Positions 34,281 to 46,956 of a stretch of DNA of 64,000 nt are shown here, piece after piece. A program made the position numbers and the translations under genes. Origin of the DNA: Salvelinus alpinus. Its lineage: Eukaryota > Chordata > Actinopteri > Salmoniformes > Salmonidae. The stretch's first letter is position 1. Each line of letters begins with the position of its first letter. The stretch covers positions 12,947,805 to 13,011,804 of the forward strand of contig NC_092120.1 in the NCBI RefSeq assembly GCF_045679555.1, given 5' to 3'. The notes below the pieces were generated by a model, which saw nothing but the letters and a program-made list of their open reading frames with translations, was not told where the DNA came from and searched no databases.

Positions 34281-37200
34281 GGATTGTAGATTTGATTTTG
34301 GATTGGAGATGCTTAATGTGAGTCTGGAAGGAGAGTTTAGTCTAACCAGACATCTAGGTATTTGTCATTGTCCAGAAATTCTAAGTCAGAACCGTCTAGA
34401 GTAGTGATGCTGGACGGGCGGGCAGGTGCAGGCAGCGATCGGTTGAAGAGCATGCATTTAGTTTTACTTGCATTTAAGAGCAGTTGGAGACCACGGAAGG
34501 AGAGTTGTATGGCATTGAAGCTCGTCTGGAGGTTAGTTAACACAGTGTCCAAAGAAGGGCCAGAAGTATACAGAATGGTGTCGTCTGCGTAGAGGTGGAT
34601 CAGCGAATCACCAAGCAGCAAGAGCGACATCATTGATGTATACAGAGAAAATAGTTGGCCCGAGAATTGAACCCTGTGGCACCCCCAAAGAGACTGCCAG
34701 AGGTCTGGACAACAGGCCTTCCGATTTGACACACTGAACTCTGTCTGAGAAGTAGTTGGTGAACCAGGCGAGGCAGTCGTTTGAGAAACCAAGGCTGTTG
34801 AGTCTGCCGATAAGAATGTGGTGATTGACAGAGTCGAAAGCCTTGGTCAGGTCAATGGATACGGCTGCACAGTATTGTCTTTTATCGATGACGGTTATGA
34901 TATCGTTTAGGACCTTGAGCGTGGCTGAGGTGCACCCATGACCAGCTCGAAAACCAGATTGCATAGCGGAGAAGGTACGGTGGGATTCGAAATGGTCGGT
35001 GATCTGTGTAGATTAGATATAGGTCTGTAACAGTTTTGGTCTAGAGTGGGGATGACCGCGGCAGCTTTCCAATCTTTGGGGATCTCAGACGATACGAAAG
35101 AGAGGTTGAACAGGCTAGTAATGGGGGTTGCAACAATTACGGCAGATGATTTTAGAAAGAGAGGGTCCAGGTTGTCTAGCCCAGCTGATTTGTAGGGGTC
35201 CAGATTTTGCAACTCTTTCAGAACATCAGCTATCTGGATTTGGGTGAAGGAGAAATGGGGGAGGTTTGGGCAAGTTGCTGTGGGGGGTGCAGGGCTGTTG
35301 ACCGGGGTAGGAGTAGCCAGGTGGAAAGTGTAACAGGGTTATATTGGTGATTCCCCTTGCCACTTTATTGTTAAGCCAATGGGTCTTTGGTTTTAGTTTT
35401 GTCTTGCCTTCACCTACTCAACATGGCATCTTATTGGCTGGTTTGCGTAGCTTGCTTACGAGGGAGGATGTTTCAGTTAGAATCGTCCCAGTGAACAAGC
35501 ACCAAACCAGCGGTAAGTTGTTGGTTGCAAAGCACTGTACAAAATATATGAACCCCCCCCCACCAGACACAGTAAGTTGCTAGCTAGTACTGGCGGGAAT
35601 TCTTTACAACCAAAATGCACAACCAATATTCTCCAAAAAACACTGCATCTTATGTGTGATGTTCGAATAACATTTACAAACACATTTATATAAATTGTAC
35701 ACTTAAATCATCACTTGGGAGTATAAAAATCACTTTTGATGTACAGTGCTTTGCAACCAACAACTTACCGCTGGTTTGGTGCTTGTTCACTGGGACGATT
35801 CTAACTGAAACATCCTCCCTCGTAAGCAAGCTACGCAAACCAGCCAATAAGATGCCATGTTGAGTAGGTGAAGGCAAGACAAAACTAAAACCAAAGACCC
35901 ATTGGCTTAACAATAAAGTGGCAAGGGGAATCACCAATATAACCCTGTTACAAAAGCATGGCCAGCCGTAGAAAAAATGCTTATTGAAATTCTCAATTAT
36001 TGTGGATTTGTCGGTGGTGATAGTGTTTCCTAGCCTCAGTGTAGTGGGCAGCTGGAAGGAGGTGCTCTTATTCTCCATGGACTTTAGTGTCCCAGAACTT
36101 TTTGGAGTTTGTGCTACAGGATGAAAATTTTTGTTTGAAAAAGCTAGCCTTTGCTTTCCTAACTGCCTGTGTATATTGGTTCCTAACTTCTCTGAAAAGT
36201 TGCATATCGCGGGGGTTATTCGTGGCGTACTGCATTTGCATCAAGATGTTTTTGTGCTGGTCAAGGGCAGTCAGGTCTGGAGTGAACCAAGGGCTATATC
36301 TGTTCCTGGTTCTACATTTTTTTGAATGGGGCATGCTTATTTAAGATGATGAGGAATGCACTTTTAAAGAATAACCAGGCATCCTCTACTGACGGAATGA
36401 GGTCAATATCCTTCCAGGATACCCCGGCCAGGTCGATTAGGGAGCGTTTGACAGTGATGAGGGGTGGTCGTTTGTCCGCAGACCCATTACGGACGCAGGC
36501 AATGAGGCAGTGATCGCTGAGATCCTGATTGAAGACAGCAGAGGTGTATTTAGAGGGGAGGTTGGTCAGGATGATATCTATGACGGTGCCTGTGTTTACA
36601 GATTTGGAGTTGTACCTGGTAGGTTCATTGATAATTTGTGTGAGATTGAGGGCATCTAGTTTAGATTGTAGGACGGCCGGGGTGTTAAGCATGTCCCAGT
36701 TTAGGTCACCTAACAGTACGAAATCTGAAGATAGATGGGGGGCAATCAATTCACATATGGTGTCCAGGGCACAGCTGGGGGCAGAAGGTGGTCAATAATA
36801 AGCGGCAACGATGAGAGACTTGTTTCTGGAAAGATGGATTTTTAGAAGTAGAAGCTCAAATTGTTTTGGCACAGACCTGGATAGTATGACAGAACTTTGC
36901 AGGCTATCTCTGCAGTAGATTGCAACTCCACCCCCTTTGGCAGTTCTATCTTGTCGTAAAATGTTATAGTTAGGGATGAAAAATTCAGGATTTTTGGTGG
37001 TCTTCCTAAACCAGGATTCAGACACGGCTAGAACATCCGGGTTGGCAGAGTGCTAAAGCAGTGAGTAAAACAAACTTGGGGAGGAGGCTTCTAATGTTAA
37101 CATGCATGAAACCAAGGCTTTTACGGTTACAGAAATCAACAAATGAGAGTGTCTGGGGAATGGGAGTGGAGCTAGGCGCTGCAGGGCCTGGATTAACCTC

Positions 37201-37690
37201 TACGTCAACAGAGTAGGAGTAGGATAAGGGTATGGCTAAAGGCTATAAGCACTGGTCGTCTAGTGCGTTCAGAACAGAGAGTAAAATGAACAGGTTTCTG
37301 GGTGTGGAAGAATAGATTCAAGGCATAATGTGCAGACAAGGGTATGGTAGGATGTGAATACAGTGGACGTAAACCTAGGCATTGCGTGACGATGAGAGGT
37401 TTTGTCTCTCGAGACATCATTTAGACCAGGTGAGGTCACCGCATGTGTGGGAGGTGAAACAAAAGGGCTAGCTAAGGCATATTGAGCAAGGCTGGAGTCT
37501 CTACATTGAAATAAGACAATAATCACTAACCAAAACAGCAGTGAACAAGACATATTGACATTAGGGAGAGGCTTTCGTAGCCGAGTGATCATAGGGACCA
37601 GTGGGAGGTTAGGCGAGCTGGAGACACGGCAATCCAGACAGCTAACGGGCCAGGGCTAGCAGGCTAGTAGAAGGGCCTTAAGGGGGGAAT
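34281..37690 (-). mobile_element. LINE of the L2/CR1 group, interrupted and 3'-truncated
   Basis: On the minus strand the endonuclease comes first: SESWFRKTTKNPEFF near 37000, LLGDLNWDMLNTPAV near 36700, VIDIILTNLPSKYTS and LSDHCLIACVR. Next is YSPWFTPDLTALDQHKN, followed by reverse transcriptase with SIDLTKAFDSVNHHIL, GVPQGSILGPTIFSVYIND and HLYADDTILY (34600-34960). The frame shifts near 34700, and other breaks exist. A 624-base foldback element (35329-35952) sits between endonuclease and RT. The 3' end is missing at the junction with Tc1 copy B. The 5' part reaches to about 37690. Confidence 0.88.
35329..35952. mobile_element. Foldback DNA element inserted in the LINE
   Basis: Two long arms (about 35329-35545 and 35738-35952) are nearly perfect reverse complements. 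The outer ends are TGTAACAGGGTTATATTGG and its complement, and AAAG occurs on both sides (35325-35328, 35953-35956), consistent with a 4-bp target duplication. Removing the element plus one AAAG restores continuous LINE sequence (GTGGAAAGCATGGCC). The core of about 190 bases has no coding capacity. Superfamily not identified. Confidence 0.85.
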
Positions 37691-39247
37691 GTTGAGGAGC
37701 TGGTTGGAAAAATTATAAAGATATATGGGTGAAGTCTGACCTGCCAACTATGGCTGAGACAAGTGGAAAGAGGATATTTGTACAGAAATCCAGCTTTAAG
37801 CTGGGCATTACTCTCTTGGAAACAGACAGCAAGGGTTCTTCAGTTTGTCAGGAAATGACAGGAATTCATTGTATGTTTATTATTAATTGAGGGAAGGGTT
37901 AACCTCTCAGTTCCTCTAAACTGAGGAGGTACTATTGGGAACTAGCTGAGACTGGTTGAGCCCTCCCTATCAGCTACTTCCCTGTAATGAAACCAAACTG
38001 TGCATCAAGCAGACTGGTCTGCCACTGATCACATATGACCTATAGAGGTGTCCATCTCAATTGCCAGGAACGGATGAGCTCACTTTCTCTAAAATATGCA
38101 TTTGTTGTTGAATGATATGTTTTGAGTGAATTTGAAATGGGTTTGTAGTTGTTTCATGGTCTCAAAAATAAATGATGTAATCAAATGTAATTACAAAATA
38201 GTAAATAAATTGATTATATTGAACAGTTCATACTGCAAATTGAAGTTCAACAGTTATAAAATCTATGCAAACATTTGTCATGGTTTACATTCTCTCGTGA
38301 GTCAGCGGGATGGATATGCTCATTTTAGACCATTCCATTGGTCCTTAAGTGAAATCTCCACCCACCTGGGGCACCGGGACATGCAAAACCAACTCCACCA
38401 CTGACAGACGCATGTGTAACTCCTGGATAGTAGTTTATTTTACAGTACTGTTTAAGCTGGTTTACTGGGAGATTATATGGTATGGGTACTTTCTGCTGCT
38501 AACTAAAAATAATTAAACACTATTTGTAAATACCTGTAGCGTGCTTGGTACAAAGTGGGTGGAGCACTTTCTAATGCAAAATGGCTGCCCAGTTGGGTGC
38601 TATACATTGTATGTGGATGATGTGAGTTTCCCCCACATATCTAAGTAAACAATCGGTAGCCTAAATTCTTTACCGTAAAGTGCTGCAGAAATTTGAGCTG
38701 TACTGAATTGATTGAATTCATAAGTTAATTGAGCAACATGGTCATACAATTGCTGTTTCAAGTCATTTCCCAGAAGAGGGGGTTTTATGATGTGCACTTC
38801 CTGCTCAGGCATAGCAGAGGCTCTACACCCACTCATCACCACACTTTATGACATGCCATATCATCTTTCAATGAGGCAAGAGATTACCGCAATGAAGGAA
38901 AGCAAAGCAACAAAATAATGGGTAGATTAACTTTAATGTTGTCTACATGGGATGGAACCTGTTTGCCACTATGACCCAATAAACACAGTAGCAGTGTCAG
39001 TAAGAGAGCCCTTATTTATAGCAGATTCAGAGCTGTACAATGCCAGAAATTCTCTAACAAAATGAATAGTTAGTCCTTTAAAAAAACGTGTGTCCTTCAG
39101 ATGCAACACAGACATTATCAGATGTTATTGGAATGAATGTGCACCTTTTAACATGATTACTTATAATGCATACACACTTATTTTAATATTAAGATTATTG
39201 TTCTGCCTTCCTTTTGTTTTAGAGCTGTGTAACCAAGAGTGGCCAGC
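37691..39247. other. Intergenic DNA upstream of the MS4A-like gene
   Basis: No coding gene recognised. It may contain the promoter and 5' non-coding exons of the MS4A-like gene, since the first coding exon is preceded by a good acceptor (TTGTTTTAG, ending at 39222). Confidence 0.35.
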
Positions 39248-39435
39248 ATGTCAGTGACTGTGACCAAAGGCAAAGGGGTGACTGTATTTACCGTGAACTC
39301 TAAAGAAGGAAGCAGTTGGCCCCTGCTGTGTCAAATACTTGGGACCCTGTGCTACAGCCCAGGAAGCTCTGTGTCCCAGGGACAGAGGAGGTTCCAAGCC
39401 AGTTCCCAGTCAGCTCTGGGGGTGGGTGAACTAAA

Positions 39436-39548
<113 letters not shown>

Positions 39549-40544
39549 ACAACATACATGTCTATCACCACTGGGTCACAATTGTCATCAGAAGGGAGAG
39601 GGAGTTATCTAAAATGATTATTTTCTTCTTTCACAGACTATACAGATCATGGTGGGAGTACTCAACATTGGCTTGGGAGCAATCCTTGTTAGCACTGATT
39701 ATTACACTGGCAGGGTATAGGGTTCCTTATTGGCTTGGTGGTGTGGTAAGCTTACTTTATTTTGTTATCATTTACCATGTTATCATGTTTAGTATGAAAG
39801 CACATGATTTCACTTGGAGTTATAACCACAGTAAACAAACCAGGAAACATATAAGTAACTTTATTTATTTTTTAATTTCGGCCTGCCTACTTAAGTAGTA
39901 TTTTTTTAAATAAAATTAAGGGTTGAAGTCAAATGTCTGTGTATTTTCTTGTGAATTTTTTGTTATTTTATCAGGACAAATAATGTGTAGGTTGTGCGTA
40001 TTTGATTTTGATATTTCTGTGCCTTCTTAGTTTATAGCAGTTGGCATCATGTGTATATTGGCTGAGAAGTTCCCCAGTCCCTGCTTGGTGAGTTGTTCAT
40101 TGACCTTAACTCTTTCCTGTCATTCCTAAGCCTCATTCCCTTCATCCATTGAACAATCATTCAATCTGATCCAGTTGAATTATAATCATCAACTGAATAT
40201 TTGAGACAACTAGTACTCCGTGGTTTACTCAATTGAGTCAAACTGGTTTTATATTCTCTGATTGTGTTTTAGGTGGGCATCAATATGTTGATGAATGTGT
40301 CAGGTGCTTCTCTGGCCATTTCTGGAATTGTGCTGTATTCTGTAGACCTGGCAAACGGCCATTTCTGGTGGAGTTGCAATGATGATGACTACATCTGGCG
40401 AGATGACTACTATGGCGGCCAGGTGAGACAACCACCAAGTCATCCGCAGAGGGATAGACTCTTGGCGAAATGCAAAGATGCCAAGCAGATTGCACAGGTG
40501 AGTGCTTTTGAATGAAGTTTTTTAATGATATCCATCATGTTTAT

Positions 40545-40690
40545 TTTTATTTTTTATTTTACCGTTATTTTACCAGGTAAGTTGACTGAGAACACGTTCT
40601 CATTTGCAGCAACGACCTGGGGAACAGTTACAGGGGAGAGGAGGGGGATGAATGAGCCAATTGTAAACTGGAAGGAAGGTGTCCCTTGTC
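40545..40690 (+). repeat. Salmonid interspersed repeat in MS4A-like intron 4
   Basis: Contains ACCAGGTAAGTTGACTGAGA, ACACGTTCTCATTTGCAGCA and GGGGAGAGGAGGGGGATGAA, a combination I know as a high-copy salmonid repeat. Class uncertain. Confidence 0.6.
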
Positions 40691-41263
40691 TGTTCTAAGT
40701 CAAATATATTAACATTTGATTAGATGGATCAAACTGCTTAATTTAGTAATGAACATGTGTGTTCTTAAACAGAGATGGTGGGTTCCATGTTTAAAGCACA
40801 TTCTAATAGCTGGTATGCCAGTCTGTTTCTGTATTTTCCAGTGTTCACCAACACCGCTATCTTGCTAAACAATCCAGTCAATATGTTCAAATCCTCCTCC
40901 ATGTGTTTGTTCTACCATTAGATACCTTGGACATCATGCTCATCGTGCTTGCAGTCCTTCAGCTTTGTGTCACCATCAGCTCTGCTGTGTTGGGTCTCAA
41001 GGCTTTGTACAAGAATGGAAAGGAGGGAAAAGAGGTATGAACAGAGAACCCTTGAACAGAGCGAATACAACGGCCATACAAATGGAAGTAGAATACGGAT
41101 TTGTAGACACACACAAACACACACACACACACACAACCAAGGTAGTGTTTGTTGTGTCCTCCCAAGTAATGTGTAACTTTGCTTTGATATGTTGCAGAAC
41201 ATCCAGGACCTGGAGCAGTATAAGCCTCTGCTCGAGGAGGTCACCACTAACCCTGCAGCTTAA

Positions 41264-41788
41264 ACAGCACTGATCTGATATACTTTATTGTCCACGAGGG
41301 TACATTTTGTCATGGATGATTTAGAGTGGTGCTGCTTCCACATGAAATACATAGAATCAAATGTATTCTACATAGATGGAACATCAGCATCATACACCCC
41401 CCCCCCCCCCCCCCCCACACATTTTTTGTTTCATACGTACAGTATGTAGTACATATAGTTAACATACAGTGTCAACTCACAGTAAATTAAGTATGTCTTC
41501 ATGCAGTTTGAGTCATGGTTTTTGTATTTGTCATTTTTACAAAACTGAAAGGACAGTTAAAGGGGACTATATCAAGTTAATTACTGAATTGGTTGTTGTA
41601 TATGATTTCTTTTTTGTATTTTGATATTTTCTTACTGTATATTAACCCCCCCACCCCAATTTAAAAAATAAATAAACTGTCTTAGCTCAACAGTTTCAAA
41701 ACTGTTTTCCTTAACATTGCCATCAGGTGGCAGTCATTCCCATACAAACATACACCATTGGTTGCTCATAGGTTTTCTTGGAGGTATA
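41264..41788 (+). other. 3' UTR of the MS4A-like gene
   Basis: Holds a run of 20 C (41397-41416) and overlapping AATAAATAAA at about 41667-41676 as the likely poly(A) signal. Confidence 0.55.
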
Positions 41789-42691
41789 TACAGGTAACTG
41801 CCAAAATAACGAAAACGCCAACATAAAGTGTCTTTAGGTCTAAGCCCATAGGTCGCAGTATCTACTAAGTTAAGATATGGAATTGTTCGCCATTTGAATT
41901 TGAGGACCCCTGTAGGTATATAATTTTTTATATATATGCATATATTTGATGAAACACTGAATTTGGCCTTTACTGCTATAACCCATAGAAACAAATTAAT
42001 TAACACATTTGTATATGGCAAAACAGACATTCCAAAAATAAATTGTAAGGATTAAGGTTTTGAAGTGTCTGTCCTATACACTGGCGTAACGCAGTTTCTC
42101 TGGACCCTAAAATAAACACAGAATGTGTCAGCCAGAGAGTCACTCACAAAGTTTAGACTACCAACCACTCTCCATGGTGCTGAAATTAGGACATATCTAT
42201 GCGGCTGCCTATCAGAACGATGATAGGCTTTCTGTGGTGACAGGGCATGTAGCCTATAGCTTTGCTTTAGCAAACGGATACATGTTTATTGGTAGGCCTA
42301 TTTGGTCGTCATTTTCTCATGTTAAGCTTAACATTTCACGAAGCTGTACACAGTGCCGCAAGTCTGCCATCATTAAAAATGCTGTCTGGTGGCAATAATA
42401 TAATCACTGGTTCAGTAATTAAAGTTGGAAATTTAAACATTGCAGATTGTAAAATGTATTTTTGATACAACAGAATACTAATCTGCAACCGATTTATAAA
42501 AAAACAACTGTCTTGTACAGCCTACCTGAACCTGCATGACATGAGCAGTCCTCGTGCTCTCTCCCAGCTTGGATAGAAAGTTGTTGGGTGTTAAACCAGT
42601 CTATTAATGCCAAATAAGTCAGTCCACCCTCAAAGCACTAGTTTACTATGGATTGTTTCATTTTGCAGTGTAGGCTACTATCTATAGCTAT

Positions 42692-43604
42692 TGTCGTGGC
42701 AGAATCAGATTTAGCTAAGTAACATAGATAAGATGTTATTTTCATCATATGCTTGTGAGATACTTGTCATTAGAATGGGGCCCTTTGGACTATAGGATTG
42801 GCAGTGCATTTTCCCCTTCTGTGATAGGGCTTAGTAACTTGGGGCCAGAGAGGGGAGAGGTCAGGCTTGTCTTCATAAGTCAATGTATCTGTTAAACCAT
42901 GTGGTGCTATGTAGAATATCAGAAGGGGAGGAGGACAGAATGGAACGTTGTTTTCTTATGAATGTGTCTGTAACTATAATCTTAAACCATGTGACGGGAT
43001 GGCGTTATTAATGGGGAACCAGTTAGTTATCTCATACAATGTCTGTACGCCAGTCACTCCCTACTTTTCTCAAAGGGGGAAGGAGTTTGGCAGTGTTTGG
43101 AACCATTGTATTTCCCCTCTGAGGTTGCCCTTATCTTGATCTAGTATATGACCTAAGAGGCTCACTGTCTTTTCTGAGCTTATCCAGGAGGGGGTGTATT
43201 TGAGATGGGAGTATCTCAAATGACAATTGATATATGCCATTGGATGAGGTAAGGTTTTGGTAGACAGTGAAGTACCAAGCATGAGATTGAAACCTTGTCT
43301 TGGGAGATCAAACTGAACAATGATTTATAGCTGATGCTGTCTAGCGATAGGATACTCCTCTTTCGGGGACAGGATTCTTTGTAAGTTGAGAGGGGTGTAT
43401 CTTGGCTATAAATGAAACTAAGAATTGTTTTGTAAGCACTCTCAGAGAATTCATTTATAGACACTGAATTGATCTGAGAGTCAAAAAAGGGCTTTGGTGA
43501 AGCTTATATATATATTAAAAATGTACTTTATAATATAACTCTGACTTGTGTGTGGTTGGCTCTCTCTCTCTCTTTATTGAGTAATACAGGAAATTACCAC
43601 GACA
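42692..43604. mobile_element. Solo LTR (fossil LTR retroelement)
   Basis: The 913-base unit begins TGTCGTGG and ends CCACGACA, the TG...CA inverted termini of an LTR. It is flanked on both sides by CTAT (42688-42691, 43605-43608), a 4-bp target duplication. It contains a possible TATA region (TATAAATGAAAC near 43410) and TTTATTGAGTAATACA near its end. No internal retroviral or gag-pol sequence is present next to it, so it is most simply a solo LTR left by recombination. Gypsy-like or ERV-like cannot be decided. The perfect termini and duplication suggest moderate age. Confidence 0.75.
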
Positions 43605-44424
43605 CTATATACATTATTTAGCTGCCATTTCGCTGCTATTATAAACTTTTAATAAAAATTACACATCAAATAGCCCAACAATGAGGAAAAAAGTATTCAG
43701 CTCGAGGATAAATGTAGCCATTATTTATTGTTGAACTCAGCAGGTTTTGTCTGGCTAATAGCATACACAAATGGGCTGCAATCAAAGTCGATTAGATGAA
43801 ATCCAGCTTGAGAGACTCCTCTGGTCTTCTAAAGTCTTCCTGAGACGTTGTGCATTATACTGTATGTCCATTGCGCTGCACACAATTGAAACTTAGTCTT
43901 GAATGATGCATGCCGAGACATACCAGAGATAAAGGACTGTTGATATTGCAACCACACAACTCAAACACCGGTTCACCAGTATGAAGAAAATCGCAAACCA
44001 ATTTTTGGTGCCCTCAACGACTGTTGTCCGCTGAAGATGATAATCTGTTTGCATCTGCCAATTTATTGGTTCTCCAGTATCCAGATGACATGTCACAGAG
44101 CTTCCTATACAGTTCATCTCTTTCTGTAATGTTTTGAAGACACAATTAAAGAGAATAAGAGGCTCTATTAAAGATGTTGCAGAACTGCTAGATTTGAAGA
44201 ACCACTCCCTTCTGCCCAGTTTCCCTGATGTTGCTAAGGCAATAAAGCTGTTTTTAACCATCCCTGTAACTGTGGAGTGTCCGGTACGCCAGAGGTACTA
44301 TATCTGAGAAATATAAGAAAACAAATAAATAAAATAATCTAGACTCATGTTTGGTCATGTTATTCGTGGCACATTTTACCCCCTATGCACTTTTTGCCAT
44401 TTTTACACTACGGTACAGGGTTAC

Positions 44425-44466
44425 CTTCAAATGACTCCCCTGAAACTTCAAATGACTCCCCTGAAA
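44425..44466. repeat. 21-base tandem duplication
   Basis: Two perfect copies of a 21-base unit beginning CTTCAAATGACTCCCCTGAA. Confidence 0.9.
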
Positions 44467-45050
44467 CTTGTGTGGCTCATAGAGCAGAATAGCCAACACC
44501 TTTGTGTTCATGAGAGTCTCCTCTTTGGTGACATTTTAGTTTGGACAGTCGGTTTTGTGAGAAGACAGAGAGTTCAGACATAAAGCCTGTGAATGTCATA
44601 GAGCCAAACAACCGACACTGTCGTGTTTCAATGGTTCGGGTTTTACACACGATTTTGTGACGATTTTCTTGTCCGGATCATCTCATGTGTAGAAAAAGAC
44701 CACTTTCACAAGCCCCATGATTTGGAATAAGCGCATAATTTATATCGGCAGAAAGAGGGGATTGAGCTGCAGCCACTACAATAAACTAAGTCTCTAGCAT
44801 AAACACACAGGGAGTTATTCAATATTTAAAATGATGTCACCTTGTGATGCATGGGTGCGTCAATCAACTCTAATAGGGTGTTGGGCCTTCACGAGCAGCC
44901 AGAACAGCTTCAATGCCAACATTGATTCTATTGTGTCTGGGACTCTATTAGAGGGATGTGACACCATTCTTCCACAATAAATTACATAATTTGGTGTTTT
45001 GATGATGATGGTGGAAAACACTGCGTAAGACCCATATTTCAGTCACTTCT

Positions 45051-45470
45051 TTTATATTAAATAAAATACCCTTTTTTTGTGGTATTCAATTGGTAGTCCC
45101 ATATGGACTCGGGAGAGGCAAAGGTCGAGAGCCGTGCGTCCCCTGAAACACAACCCAGCTAAGCTGTACTGCTTCTTGACACAATGCCCGCTTAACCAGC
45201 CGCACCAATGTGTCGGAGAAAACACCTTACACCTGGCTACTATGTAAGTGTGCACTGCACCGCCACAGAAGTTGCTAGTGCGAGATGGGACAAGAACATC
45301 CCTGCCAGCCAAACCCTCCCTTAACCTTGACAACGCTGGGTCAATTGTGCGCTGCCCCTTGGGTCTCCCGGTCATGACCGGCTGCGACAGATCCTGGACT
45401 CGAACCAGGATCTCTAGTGGCACAGCTAACACTGCGATGCAGTGCCTTAGACCACTGCGCCACTCACGCC
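45051..45470 (-). repeat. tRNA-derived SINE with 15-base target duplication
   Basis: On the minus strand the head has box A (TGGCGCAGTGGTCTAAGGCA) and box B (GGTTCGAGTCC), followed by a body of about 330 bases. ATTTCAGTCACTTCT occurs directly at both sides (45036-45050, 45471-45485). A related body lies at 58440-58828. Confidence 0.88.
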
Positions 45471-45529
45471 ATTTCAGTCACTTCTAACCATGGTAGCCAA
45501 AATAATGGGAAACTGGGGATTTCTATACA

Positions 45530-46901
45530 TAACCCTAACAAGTTCCACAGACATGTGACTAACATAAATGGAATAATGTGTCCCTGAACAAAAGGGGGGT
45601 GGGGGGGTCAAAATCAAAAGTAACAGTCAGTATCTGGTGTGGCCACCAGCTGCATTAAGTACTGCAGTGCATCTCCTCCTCATGGATTGCACCAGATTTG
45701 CCAGTTCTTGCTGTGAGATGTTACCCCACTCTTCCACCAAGGCACCTGCAAGTTCCCAGACATTTCTGGGTCGAATGACCCTAGCCCTCACCCTCTGATC
45801 CAACAGGTCCCAGACGTGGTCAATGGGATTGAGATCCGGGCTCTTCGCTGGTCATGGCAGAATACTGACATTCCTGTCTTGCAGGAAATCACGCACAGAA
45901 CGAGCAGTATGGCTGGTGGCATTGTCATGCTGGAGGGTCATGTCAGGATGAGCCTGCAGGAAGGGTACTACATGAGGGAGGAGGATGTCTTCCCTGTAAC
46001 GCACAGCGTTGAGATTGCCTGCAATGACAACAAGCTCAGTCCGATGATGCTGTGACACACCGCCCCAGACCATGACGGACCCTCCACCTCCAAATCGATC
46101 CCGCTCCAGAGTACAGGCCTCGGTGTAATGCTCATTCCTTCGACGATAAATGTGAATCCGACCATCACCCCTGGTGAGCCAAAACCGCGACTCATCAATG
46201 AAGAGCACTTTTTTGGCAGTCCTGTCTGGTCCAGCGACGGGGGGTTTGTGCCCATAGGCGACGTTGTTGCCGGTGATGTCTGGTGAGGACCTGCCTTACA
46301 ACAGGCCCACAAGCCCTCAGCCCAGCCTCTCTCAGCCTATTGCGGACAGTCTGAGCACTGATGGAGGGATTGTGCATTCCTGGTGTAACTCGGGCAGTTG
46401 TTGTTGCCATCCTGTACCTGTCCCGCAGGTGTGATGTTCGGATGTATCGATCCTGTGCAGGTGTTGTTACACGTGGTCTGCCACTGCGAGGTCCTGTCTC
46501 CCTGTAGCGCTGTCTTAGGCGTCTCACAGTACAGACATTTAAATGTATTGCCATGGCCACATCTGCAGTCCTCATGCCTCCTTGCAGCATGCCTAAGGCA
46601 CATTCACGCAGGGACCCTGGGCATCTTTCTTTTGGTGTTTTGCAGAGTCAGTAGAAAGGCCTCTTCAGTGTCCTAAGTTTTCATAACTGTGACCTTAATT
46701 GCCTACCGTCTGTAAGCTGTTAGTGTCTTACCGACCGTTCCACAGGTGCATGTTCATGAATTGTTTATGGTTCATTGAACAAGCATGGGAAACAGTCTTT
46801 AAAACCTTTACAGTGAAGATCTGTGAAGTTATTTGGATTTTTACGAATTATCTTTGAAAGACAGGGTCCTGAAAAAGGGACGTTTCTTTTTTTGCTGAGT
46901 T
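45530..46901 (-). mobile_element. Second Tc1-like transposon nested in the first
   Basis: Minus-strand transposase pieces: helix-turn-helix DVAMAIHLNVCTVRRLRQRY and QTVRNRLREAGLRACGPVVR (46195-46590), then FIDESRFWLTRGDGR, GGGSVMVWGGVSQHHRTELV and LQHDNATSHTARSVRDFL (45852-46208). The frame is broken between the two halves. The right end GGGACGTTTCTTTTTTTGCT reaches TA at 46902; the left terminal repeat is lost. Confidence 0.85.
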
Positions 46902-46956
46902 TACTTTGTATCCCTCATTTACTCAAGTGTTTCCTTTATTTTGTCAGTTACCTGTA

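Larger units (their letters stand above)
41837..44870. other. 3.0-kb insert within a Tc1-like element
   Basis: This stretch has no gene. It sits between two pieces of one Tc1-like element and contains a solo LTR (42692-43604), a TC run (43558-43574) and a 21-base tandem duplication (44425-44466). I found no matching ends that would define the whole as one element. Confidence 0.5.
41791..46954 (-). mobile_element. Tc1-like transposon split by three later insertions
   Basis: The left end CAGGTAACTGCCAAAATAAC follows TA (41789-41790), and the right end GTTATTTTGTCAGTTACCTG-type sequence finishes at 46954 before TA (46955-46956). The left piece ends at 41836 (AACATAAAGTGTCTTTA) and the next piece begins at about 44870 (TAATAGGGTGTTGGGCC). 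As I remember this family, these are adjacent. Internal sequence continues (AGAACAGCTTCAATGCCAAC, GAGGGATGTGACACCATTCT) to 45050 and resumes at 45486-45529. The remainder between about 45530 and 46901 is another element, and only the right end (46904-46954) remains of the far side. Most of its transposase is gone. Confidence 0.65.

Noticed and set aside
35329-35952. Pair of LTRs in inverted orientation (TG...CA ends)
   Set aside because: LTRs of one element are direct, not inverted repeats, and there is no internal retroelement sequence; a foldback DNA element is simpler.
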